In this document: piece by piece, positions 8,693-16,179 of the stretch
How the letters are laid out: each line of letters starts with the position of its first letter
Position numbering within the stretch: the stretch's first letter is position 1
Assembly (NCBI RefSeq): GCF_039540575.1
Contig: NZ_BAABFC010000013.1
Location: 62,001 to 126,000 of the forward strand
Direction of reading: 5' to 3'
Origin: Pseudaeromonas paramecii
Lineage (GTDB): Bacteria; Pseudomonadota; Gammaproteobacteria; Enterobacterales; Aeromonadaceae
DNA: 64,000 nucleotides
Position numbers and translations under genes: made by a program
Notes under the pieces: model-generated
What the model was told of the DNA's origin: nothing
Database searches by the model: none
Seen by the model: the letters and a program-made list of their open reading frames with translations, nothing else

Positions 8693-9634
8693 TTACTGTT
8701 GCGTGGATGAGCCCAGGCCAAAAAAGGCACGTGCCGCCTGGGCATCCCGTTCTATCTGCTGCTGGAGCGCAGCAAATGACTCAAATTTCTGCTCGTCTCT
8801 TAGCTTGTGACAGAGGCGAACCTGGATCTGCCGACCGTACAAGTCGCCGGCAAAGTCAAACAGGTGCACCTCCAGTTGGGGGCGGGTGCCATGCACAGTC
8901 GGGCGCACGCCCACATTGGCCACCCCATGGTGGAGTTGGCCAGAAAATAACACTTCTACCGCATACACGCCACTGACCGGCACCCGACGGCGCTTGAGGT
9001 GGACGTTGGCGGTGGGGAAGCCGATGGTGCGCCCCAGCTTGTCACCGTGGGCCACCCGCCCCGACAGGGTATAAGGCTCACCCAGCATGCGCTGCACCTG
9101 AGTCAGGTTCCCCTCCCCCAAGGCCTCGCGCACCAGCGTGCTGCTGACCCGCTGGGTATCGACACAGAAGCTCTGGGTGCTGACCACGGCAAAACCGTGC
9201 CGGCGCCCGGCTTGCTGCAGCAGGGCAAAATCCCCGCGCCGCTCCCGCCCGAAGCGAAAATCATCACCGACGATCAAGAAGCGCACCCCCAGCTGCTGCA
9301 CCAGTATCTGTTCGATAAACAGCTCGGGCTGCAATTGGGCAAAGGCGTGATGAAAGCGGACGCACAGCAGGCGGTCGATGCCCAGACGCGCCAGCGCCAG
9401 GTATTTCTCCCGCAGCCGGGTCAGTCGTGCCGGCGCCTGGTGCTGGATAAACAGCTCCAGCGGCTGGGGCTCAAACAACATGACGCAGGCCGGCACCCCG
9501 AGGGCATGGGCCTGCTGCTTAAGCTGCTGTAGCACCGCCTGGTGACCCAGGTGCACACCGTCAAAATTCCCAATGGTCAGTACACAACCGGCATGTTCAG
9601 GACGCAGATTATGCAGACCGCGGATCAACTCCAT
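8693..9634 (-). CDS. ribF: bifunctional riboflavin kinase / FAD synthetase
   Basis: A 313-residue cytoplasmic enzyme converting riboflavin to FMN and FMN to FAD. The N-terminal nucleotidyltransferase domain shows TIGNFDGVHLGHQ and VGDDFRFGRERRGD. The C-terminal flavokinase domain shows GRTIGFPTANV and the GVANVGVRPTV segment. The length equals the E. coli protein. It is first in the ribF-ileS-lspA-ispH run and separated from murJ by 64 bases. Confidence 0.97.
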   Translation of the reverse strand: MELIRGLHNLRPEHAGCVLTIGNFDGVHLGHQAVLQQLKQQAHALGVPACVMLFEPQPLELFIQHQAPARLTRLREKYLALARLGIDRLLCVRFHHAFAQLQPELFIEQILVQQLGVRFLIVGDDFRFGRERRGDFALLQQAGRRHGFAVVSTQSFCVDTQRVSSTLVREALGEGNLTQVQRMLGEPYTLSGRVAHGDKLGRTIGFPTANVHLKRRRVPVSGVYAVEVLFSGQLHHGVANVGVRPTVHGTRPQLEVHLFDFAGDLYGRQIQVRLCHKLRDEQKFESFAALQQQIERDAQAARAFFGLGSSTQQ

Positions 9635-9698
9635 GACGCTGGCAATTCCTTAACTGGCTGGCGAAATCGGCGGATTATAGCGTAAAGCCCCCACGGGT

Positions 9699-11267
9699 TC
9701 AGCCCTCGGCGGCAGTTTTGAGGTGCCGTGGCCGCACCCCGGCCACCAGCAGCACCAAGCCATAGACGCCGCCCCCCAGCAGGATCAGCTTTATCAGCTC
9801 CAGGCTGGCGCGCGCCATGGACCAGTGACTCCACACCTCCAGCGCCGGCGAGAGCCGCCACAGCAGGGCCCCCATGGCAGCGGTGGCCAGCAGCAGCTGC
9901 AGCACGAAGCGGCTCGTCTCCCGGCCTGGGCGGTAGACGCCGGCCCGATAAAGGCCAGAGAACAGCAAGACGGCGTTGAGGGTGCCGGAGCAGGCGGTGG
10001 CCAATGCCAGTCCCACATAGCCCAGGGGATAGATGAAGATCAGGTTGCAGACCATGTTGGCCACCATGGCCAGAATGCCGATGCGCACCGGGGTGCGGGT
10101 ATCCTGACGGGCATAGAAGCCCGGCGCCAGCACCTTGATCAGCATCAAGGAGAGCAGCCCTGTGGTGGAGGCCAGCAGACTGGCCGCGGCCATCTGTACC
10201 TCGTGAGGACCAAACTCCCCCCGCATGAACAGCACCCGCAGGATCGGCTCTCGCAGCAACATGATGCCGAACATGGCCGGCAGGCCCAACAGCATCACCA
10301 TCCGCACCCCCCAGTCCATGGTCTGGGCAAACAGCTTGGGGTCTGCATCCACATGGCGACGAGACAGGGCCGGCAGTATCACGGTACTGATGGCCACGGC
10401 GAACAAGCCCAAGGGAAACTCCAGCAGGCGATCCGAGTAATAGAGGTAACTGATAGCCCCGGTGGCCAGGAAGGAGGCCAGCATGGTGTTGAGCAACAGA
10501 TTGATCTGGCTGACCGACACGCCGAACAGGGCCGGTAGCATCAGGGTGCGGATCTTCACCACCCCGGGGTGATGCCAGCCCCAGCGCGGCCACACCAGCA
10601 GCCCCATCCGCTTGAGGAAGGGATACTGAAAGACAAACTGCAGCAGGCCGCCGAGAAAGACGCCGATGGCCAACCCGATTTCAGGGTGCACCAGCTTGGG
10701 TGAAATCCACCAGGCCGCCCCTATCATGGCCACGTTGAGAAACACCGGGGTGAAGGAAGAGACCCCGAAGCGGCCATAGGTGTTGAGCACGGCCCCGGAC
10801 ATGGCGGTAAAGGTAATGAACCACAGGTAGGGGAAGGTGATCTTCAGCAGCAGGCTGGCCATCTCAAACTTGGCCGCCCCCGGCCCGTCCTGCAACCAGT
10901 CCATGAACCAGCCCCAGCCAAATAGCGCCGTGATCACGGCCGACCCCAGCATACCCAGCAGGGTCACCAGCGTGATGATGCCGCCCAGGGTGCCCGCCAC
11001 CACCGCCAGCAGCTCCCGCACTGCCGTCTTGTCTTCATCCGCCTTTTTGTATTCGGTCATCACGGGGATGAAAGCCTGGTTGAAGGCTCCCTCGGCAAAC
11101 AGCCGCCGTAGAAAATTGGGGATGCGATTGGCAAAGAAGAAGACGTCGGCGGCCAACCCCGCCCCCAGCAGATGGGCGATCACCACGTCTCGCACCAGAC
11201 CCAACACCCGGGAGGCCAGGGTCATGCCGGACACCAGCATGCCGGATTTGAGGAGTTTCTTGCTCAC
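9699..11267 (-). CDS. murJ: lipid II flippase MurJ (MviN)
   Basis: A 522-residue polytopic inner-membrane protein of the MOP exporter superfamily, with about 14 hydrophobic segments. The N-terminus (MSKKLLKSGMLVSGMTLASRVLGLVRDVV) carries the conserved RxxGLxRD region; RIPNFLRRLFAEGAFNQAFIPV and YYSDRLLEFPLGLFAVAISTVILP are family signatures. It moves lipid-linked peptidoglycan precursor across the inner membrane. It is upstream of ribF on the same strand and divergent from rpsT, as in many gammaproteobacteria. Confidence 0.97.
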   Translation of the reverse strand: MSKKLLKSGMLVSGMTLASRVLGLVRDVVIAHLLGAGLAADVFFFANRIPNFLRRLFAEGAFNQAFIPVMTEYKKADEDKTAVRELLAVVAGTLGGIITLVTLLGMLGSAVITALFGWGWFMDWLQDGPGAAKFEMASLLLKITFPYLWFITFTAMSGAVLNTYGRFGVSSFTPVFLNVAMIGAAWWISPKLVHPEIGLAIGVFLGGLLQFVFQYPFLKRMGLLVWPRWGWHHPGVVKIRTLMLPALFGVSVSQINLLLNTMLASFLATGAISYLYYSDRLLEFPLGLFAVAISTVILPALSRRHVDADPKLFAQTMDWGVRMVMLLGLPAMFGIMLLREPILRVLFMRGEFGPHEVQMAAASLLASTTGLLSLMLIKVLAPGFYARQDTRTPVRIGILAMVANMVCNLIFIYPLGYVGLALATACSGTLNAVLLFSGLYRAGVYRPGRETSRFVLQLLLATAAMGALLWRLSPALEVWSHWSMARASLELIKLILLGGGVYGLVLLVAGVRPRHLKTAAEG

Positions 11268-11381
11268 GTTGGATCCTTAAAAACGGTGACAACCGTACAA
11301 AGACTGCTAAAATCGGCCGACAGTGTAACTATCCGCCAAGGCTCAGGCTACTGGCTCGCGGTGGTTATTTGCTCAAATCAT

Positions 11382-11410
11382 TTGACTTTAACGGGCTGAG
11401 AAGGCATATT
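11382..11410 (+). promoter_or_regulatory. sigma-70 type promoter of rpsT
   Basis: TTGACT at 11382-11387 and CATATT at 11405-11410 are 17 bases apart, about 48 bases before the rpsT start. The spacing and place fit a sigma-70 promoter. Not tested. Confidence 0.6.
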
Positions 11411-11457
11411 CTCGGCCTTTTCAGCACACTCGCTAAGACAGTTTTAGGAGTTATACC

Positions 11458-11718
11458 TTGGCTAACATCAAATCTGCTAAGAAGCGCGCGATTCAGGCAG
11501 AGAAGGCTCGCCAGCACAACGCCAGCCGCCGTTCCATGACCCGTACCTATGTGAAGAAGGTTGTTGCCGCCATCGCCTCTGGCGATAAGGCTGCCGCCCA
11601 AGCCGCCTTCACCGCCGCTCAGCCGATCCTGGATCGCATGGCCACCAAGGGCCTGATCCACAAGAACAAGGCCGCCCGTCACAAGGCTCGCCTGGCTGCC
11701 CAAATCAAGGCCCTGTAA
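11458..11718 (+). CDS. rpsT: 30S ribosomal protein S20
   Basis: An 86-residue, lysine/arginine-rich protein beginning MANIKSAKKRAIQAEKAR, the S20 signature, binding 16S rRNA in early 30S assembly. The start codon is TTG with TAGGAG upstream. The E. coli gene also begins with UUG, which is part of its autogenous control, so the weak start is probably kept for regulation. It is monocistronic, with a promoter upstream and a strong terminator downstream. Confidence 0.98.
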   Translation: MANIKSAKKRAIQAEKARQHNASRRSMTRTYVKKVVAAIASGDKAAAQAAFTAAQPILDRMATKGLIHKNKAARHKARLAAQIKAL

Positions 11719-11734
11719 TCCGGCTTTGATGGCA

Positions 11735-11766
11735 CAAAAAAACCGGCATTCGCCGGTTTTTTTTTG
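11735..11766. terminator. bidirectional terminator after rpsT
   Basis: Stem AACCGGC/GCCGGTT with a 4-base loop, flanked by A and T runs on both sides. It serves rpsT on the plus strand and the HlyU-like gene on the minus strand. Confidence 0.9.
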
Positions 11767-11793
11767 TCTGCGCGACCGCAAAAAAACCAGGCA

Positions 11794-12099
11794 CTAGGCC
11801 TGGCAGTAGAGCTGGTGCAACACCCCTATGATGCTGCGCACCTCGTCACTCTTGAGGGAGTAATAGACGGTCTGGGCACATTTGCGGGTAGCCACCAGCT
11901 CATCCCGCCGCAGCACCGCCAAATGTTGTGACAGGGCCGACTGGCTGAGACCCAGCCGCTCGTTAAGCTCCCCCACCGACAACTCCTGGGCCTGCAAGTG
12001 GCACAGGATCAGCAGCCGATGCTCATTGGCCAACGCCTTGAGCAGCGAGACGGCCTTACCGGCCTGAGTCTGCATGTCTTCAATCTGCATGGGTCGCAT
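11794..12099 (-). CDS. ArsR-family winged-helix regulator, HlyU-like
   Basis: About 100 residues with the ArsR/SmtB winged helix: KALANEHRLLILCHL, then ELSVGELNERLGLSQSALSQ as the recognition region and the VYYSLKS wing. It closely resembles Vibrio HlyU, including two cysteines in equivalent places (LILC and the C-terminal LYC). In that HlyU/BigR/SqrR branch these cysteines sense sulfane sulfur or redox state rather than metal. Start is uncertain: ATG at 12099, or the ATG at 12090 (MQIEDM), which fits the HlyU alignment better. It stands alone between rpsT and nhaR and no target gene is adjacent. HlyU family membership is well supported; the signal sensed is inference. Confidence 0.85.
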   Translation of the reverse strand: MRPMQIEDMQTQAGKAVSLLKALANEHRLLILCHLQAQELSVGELNERLGLSQSALSQHLAVLRRDELVATRKCAQTVYYSLKSDEVRSIIGVLHQLYCQA

Positions 12100-12172
12100 C
12101 TCGTATCAAGGAAATGCTGGCATGATACCAGCAACGCCTCGATTAGGAAGGAAGCGATTACATTTTTGCCGC

Positions 12173-13075
12173 CTAAAACGGCTGCTTACCGCCAAATAGC
12201 TCGGAAAAATCACTCTCGCAGATCTTCTTCACCGCCGGGTGCTGGATCATCCGTTCGGCAAAGATCACGTAGTACTCTTCCTTCAGCTCATGGGTTTCGC
12301 CGAGCAGCTCCACCGCCTCCCCTTCCAGCAGCTCCTCCTGATAGAGGGAGGGTGCCACGAAGATACCCTGATTGAAGAAGCCGAAGGCCTTCATCAAGGC
12401 GGCGTCGTCAAATTCTCCCAGCACCTTGGGGTGCAGGCCTTTCTCTTCGAACCAGCGGGTCAGTTGACGGCCCATGGCGGTGCGGCGGCCTGGGATCAGC
12501 AGCTTGCGCTCCTCCAGACAGGCGGGAAACGGTGCCTTGGGCAGGGGACTCTTGCAGAAGAAGCTCACGCCACACTCCCCCAGCTTCTTGGAGAGCAGGC
12601 CGGCATGCTGGCTGGAGTCCACCGGGCAGTCGGACAGTATCATGTCCAACTTGTGCTCGCTCAGCTGACCCAACAGCATCTCATGGGTGGACTCGAAACA
12701 GCGCAGATGAATATTGCCATCCGCCGGCAGCACGGACAGCAACACCCGACTGGCCAGCCGTTTGGACAGGGCATCGGCGATCCCCACATCGAACATGATG
12801 TGGTTGTCCTTGCGGTAGTTGATGATATCGAGCATCTCGTAGGAGAGGCTGAACATCTTGTCGGCATACTGAAAAATCAGCTGGCCCAGTTCGGTCGCCT
12901 CGAGTTGACGCCCCTTACGTTTGAACAGACGCCCCCCCAGCCGCTGCTCCAGCAGGCGGATCTGGCCGGTGACCGTCTGGGGGGTCAGAAACAACGCCTC
13001 CGCCGCTCGGGTCACCGAGCCGCGTTTCTGGGTCATCCAGAAATAGTAGAGATGGTTGTAATTAAGGTGGGACAT
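12173..13075 (-). CDS. nhaR: LysR-family transcriptional activator NhaR
   Basis: A 300-residue LysR-type regulator. The N-terminal HTH (YYFWMTQKRGSVTRAAEALFLTPQTV) is followed by a linker helix and a substrate-binding domain. The sequence and the position right after nhaA identify NhaR, the sodium-responsive activator of nhaA. A terminator-like hairpin separates nhaA from nhaR (71 bases), so nhaR may have its own promoter or depend on read-through. Confidence 0.95.
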   Translation of the reverse strand: MSHLNYNHLYYFWMTQKRGSVTRAAEALFLTPQTVTGQIRLLEQRLGGRLFKRKGRQLEATELGQLIFQYADKMFSLSYEMLDIINYRKDNHIMFDVGIADALSKRLASRVLLSVLPADGNIHLRCFESTHEMLLGQLSEHKLDMILSDCPVDSSQHAGLLSKKLGECGVSFFCKSPLPKAPFPACLEERKLLIPGRRTAMGRQLTRWFEEKGLHPKVLGEFDDAALMKAFGFFNQGIFVAPSLYQEELLEGEAVELLGETHELKEEYYVIFAERMIQHPAVKKICESDFSELFGGKQPF

Positions 13076-13110
13076 GGGATCTCTTCCTCGTTACACCAAT
13101 CCTGGTATTC

Positions 13111-13140
13111 AATAAAAAGCCCGATCTCGGTGACCGGGCT
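13111..13140 (-). terminator. terminator after nhaA
   Basis: On the minus strand AGCCCG and CGGGCT pair around an 11-base loop and are followed by TTTTTATT. It lies just after the nhaA stop and before nhaR. Confidence 0.65.
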
Positions 13141-13146
13141 GGTGAC

Positions 13147-14355
13147 TTAATTCAGGCTAACACGCCCACCTGAACCCTGACTGTCTGGCAGGACGCTTCG
13201 CAACAGCGCATAGCCCACCACAGCCGCCAGGGTAGAGCCGCCCAGGATCCCCAGGCGCGAGAAGACACCGTACTCCATCCCGGCCAACTCGAAGGCCAGG
13301 GAGGCGATAAACATCGACATGGTAAAACCGATACCACACAGCACGCTCACCGCGAAGATCTGTTTGAAGTTGACCCCCGGCGGCAGCTTGGCCAGACCGA
13401 TGCGTACCGCCAACAGGCTGATGAGGAAGATCCCCAGGGGTTTACCCACAAACAGCCCCAACATGATGCCCAGTGGCAGAGGGGAAGCCAGATCGGCCAG
13501 GCCGACTCCAGATAAGGAAACACCGGCATTGGCAAAGGCGAACAAGGGCAGTATCAGGTAGGCACTCCAGGGGTGCAGCTGATGTTCCAGATGCTGCAGC
13601 GGCGACTCATGCCGGCTTCCCTTGTTGGGGATGAGGAAGCCCACCACCACGCCCGCCAGGGTGGCATGCACTCCCGATTTGAGCACCGCCACCCAGAGTA
13701 CCAGTCCCACCAGCAGGTACAGGCTGATCCTGTCCTCGCCGCGCCGGTTCATCCAGATCAATACGGCCACAGCCACGGCGGCAATCAGGAGCGCGGACAG
13801 CGTCAGCTGCTGGGTATAGAAGAGGGCGATGATGAGGATCACCCCCAGATCATCGATGATGGCCAGGGCCAGCAGGAACACCTTCAAACTGGTGGGCACG
13901 CGATTGCCCAGCAGCGCCATCACCCCCAGGGCAAAGGCGATGTCGGTGGCCGCCGGAATGGCCCAGCCATTGCGGGTAATGGGGTCGTCCAGATTGAACA
14001 ACAGATAGATGATGGCGGGCATCAGCATGCCGCCGATGGCCGCTACCGCCGGGAAGATGGCCTGCTCACGGCTGGAGAGGGCTCCCTCCAGCATCTCCCG
14101 TTTCACCTCCAGGCCCACCAGCAGGAAGAAGATGGCCATCAAGCCATCGTTGATCCACAGCAGCAGGGGCTTGTGCAGATCCAGGGAGGCGATACGGATC
14201 TGGACCTCGGTGTCGAGAAACCCTGTATACACACCGGCCAACGGTGAATTGGCCAGCACAATGGCCAACAGAGCCGAGAAAATAAGAATGATGCCGCTGG
14301 CGGACTCCAGCTGCAAAAACTTCTGAATGGTCTGACGCATGGTGACAGGCCTCAC
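13147..14355 (-). CDS. nhaA: Na+/H+ antiporter NhaA
   Basis: A 402-residue inner-membrane antiporter (E. coli 388) with about 12 hydrophobic segments. It exports Na+ or Li+ in exchange for protons and supports salt and alkali tolerance. The paired transport aspartates are in LAIIDDLGVILI, and the third key aspartate in PAATDIAFALGV. Upstream of nhaR on the same strand. The 138 bases before it hold no gene and should carry the NhaR-dependent promoter. Confidence 0.97.
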   Translation of the reverse strand: MRPVTMRQTIQKFLQLESASGIILIFSALLAIVLANSPLAGVYTGFLDTEVQIRIASLDLHKPLLLWINDGLMAIFFLLVGLEVKREMLEGALSSREQAIFPAVAAIGGMLMPAIIYLLFNLDDPITRNGWAIPAATDIAFALGVMALLGNRVPTSLKVFLLALAIIDDLGVILIIALFYTQQLTLSALLIAAVAVAVLIWMNRRGEDRISLYLLVGLVLWVAVLKSGVHATLAGVVVGFLIPNKGSRHESPLQHLEHQLHPWSAYLILPLFAFANAGVSLSGVGLADLASPLPLGIMLGLFVGKPLGIFLISLLAVRIGLAKLPPGVNFKQIFAVSVLCGIGFTMSMFIASLAFELAGMEYGVFSRLGILGGSTLAAVVGYALLRSVLPDSQGSGGRVSLN

Positions 14356-14493
14356 AAATATTGAGCGGTGGACAAGTATAAACGGACGGCAAGCACGCCA
14401 TTAATCGTTTATGAAAGCACTATAGCTCGATTATTCAGAAGAATTGGCAGGAATTATCGGCCACATCCCGAAAGAAATGGCCGACAACCGGTT

Positions 14494-15288
14494 TCATACG
14501 GCAACGGGCGCCTTGATGGCGGGGTGAGGATCGTACCCTTCGATGACAAAGTCCTCGAAGCGGTAATCAAACAAGGAGGCAGGGCGACGCACAATCTTCA
14601 GGGTCGGCAGCGGGCGAGGCTCCCGGCTCAGCTGCAGCTTGGCCTGCTCCAGGTGATTGCGGTAGAGGTGCACATCCCCGCCGGTCCAGACAAAGTCTCC
14701 CACGGCCAGGTCGCACTGCTGGGCCACCATGTGGGTGAGCAGGGCATAACTGGCGATGTTGAACGGCAAGCCCAGGAACACATCGCAACTGCGCTGATAC
14801 AGCTGACAGGAGAGCTTGCCGTCCGCCACATAGAACTGGAAGAAGGCATGGCAGGGCGCCAGGGCCATCTTGTCCAGATCCGCCACGTTCCAAGCCGAAA
14901 CAATGATGCGGCGGGAATCGGGGTTGTTGCGAATGTCATCCAACACCCGTTGCATCTGATCGATGTGCCGACCGTCTGGCGCCGGCCAGGCACGCCATTG
15001 ATGGCCGTACACAGGCCCTAGGTTGCCCTGCTCATCTGCCCACTCGTCCCAGATGCTGACGCCATGCTCCTTGAGATAAGCAATGTTGGTGTCCCCCTGC
15101 AGGAACCACAACAGCTCATGAATGATGGACTTCAGGTGGCACTTCTTGGTGGTGACCAAGGGGAAGCCCTGGCTCAGGTCAAAGCGCATCTGATAACCAA
15201 ATTGCGACAGAGTACCGGTACCGGTTCTGTCTTCCTTGGGCGTACCCTGGGCCAGCAGGGTGGCCATCAGTTCCAGGTAATTCTTCAT
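14494..15288 (-). CDS. thyA: thymidylate synthase
   Basis: 264 residues, the same length as E. coli ThyA. It methylates dUMP to dTMP using methylene-tetrahydrofolate. Catalytic Cys146 is in LAPCHAFFQFYV; the YQRSCDVFLGLPFNIASY and phosphate-binding DSRRIIVSAWN segments are present. The start ATG overlaps the lgt stop by 4 bases, the lgt-thyA coupling known in enteric bacteria. Confidence 0.98.
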   Translation of the reverse strand: MKNYLELMATLLAQGTPKEDRTGTGTLSQFGYQMRFDLSQGFPLVTTKKCHLKSIIHELLWFLQGDTNIAYLKEHGVSIWDEWADEQGNLGPVYGHQWRAWPAPDGRHIDQMQRVLDDIRNNPDSRRIIVSAWNVADLDKMALAPCHAFFQFYVADGKLSCQLYQRSCDVFLGLPFNIASYALLTHMVAQQCDLAVGDFVWTGGDVHLYRNHLEQAKLQLSREPRPLPTLKIVRRPASLFDYRFEDFVIEGYDPHPAIKAPVAV

Positions 15289-16109
15289 GCCTTGTCTCCT
15301 TGTTGCCGGACGCCAAACCAGGCGGGCTTGCGATAGCCAATCCAGATCATCAGCAGGCCAGCCAACACCATGGGCAGGGAAAGGATCTGCCCCATGCTGA
15401 TCAGATTGAAATAGAGGCCCAGCTGGGCGTCTGGCTGACGGACAAACTCCACCAGAATGCGGAACAGACCATAGCAGACCAGGAACAGGCCGGAGATCAC
15501 CCCCCGCGGCGGCTGCCGGCGCCAGGCCAGGTTCAGAATGATAAACAGCAAGACCCCTTCCAGAGCAAACTGGTACAGCTGGGAGGGATGGCGTGGCTCA
15601 GGCCCGCCGGTGGGGAACACCATGGCCCAGGGCAGATCCGTCACCCGCCCCCACAGCTCGCCGTTGATAAAGTTGCCCAGCCGTCCCGCCCCCAGGCCAA
15701 AGGGCACCAGGGGCGCAACAAAGTCCGCCACCGTGAAGAAGTGCCTGTGAGTACGATGAGCAAACCAGACCATGGCCAGTATCACCCCCACCAGACCGCC
15801 GTGGAAGGACATGCCCCCCTGCCAGATGCGCAGCAGATAGAGGGGATCGGCCAAAAACAGCGGCAGGTTGTAGAACAGCACATAACCAAGACGGCCGCCG
15901 AGGATTACCCCCAGGAAGCCGTAAAACATCAGATCCGAGACCTCCTGACGACGCCAGGCGCCGGCAGAGCGGTCGGCCCGCCGATTGGCCAGCCACATGG
16001 CGAACAGGAAGCCCACCAGATACATGACCCCATACCAATGGATCTGCAGGGGGCCGACGCTCAGGAGGACAGGATCTATCTTGGGAAAATTCAGGTGCGA
16101 GGCACTCAT
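15285..16109 (-). CDS. lgt: prolipoprotein diacylglyceryl transferase
   Basis: A 274-residue polytopic inner-membrane enzyme that adds diacylglycerol to the lipobox cysteine, the step before LspA (5340). Diagnostic segments include LSVGPLQIHWYGVMYLVGF, GGRLGYVLFYN and the Lgt signature GRLGNFINGELWGR. Ends in an ATGA overlap with thyA. Confidence 0.97.
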   Translation of the reverse strand: MSASHLNFPKIDPVLLSVGPLQIHWYGVMYLVGFLFAMWLANRRADRSAGAWRRQEVSDLMFYGFLGVILGGRLGYVLFYNLPLFLADPLYLLRIWQGGMSFHGGLVGVILAMVWFAHRTHRHFFTVADFVAPLVPFGLGAGRLGNFINGELWGRVTDLPWAMVFPTGGPEPRHPSQLYQFALEGVLLFIILNLAWRRQPPRGVISGLFLVCYGLFRILVEFVRQPDAQLGLYFNLISMGQILSLPMVLAGLLMIWIGYRKPAWFGVRQQGDKA

Positions 16110-16137
16110 GACGGCAAAAACCCTCGTGGATTAGCGA

Positions 16138-16167
16138 TAAAAAACCGGGTCGCCCCTGGCGACCCGG
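16138..16167 (-). terminator. terminator after ptsP
   Basis: Minus-strand stem CCGGGTCGCC/GGCGACCCGG, loop of 3, followed by six T. It lies between the ptsP stop and the lgt start. Confidence 0.9.
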
Positions 16168-16179
16168 CGGGCGGTGAAA

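Noticed and set aside
14356..14493. Terminator after thyA
   Set aside because: TCGGCCA/TGGCCGA can pair on the minus strand around 14455-14485, but the loop is 14 bases and the tail is only TAATT; too weak to list.
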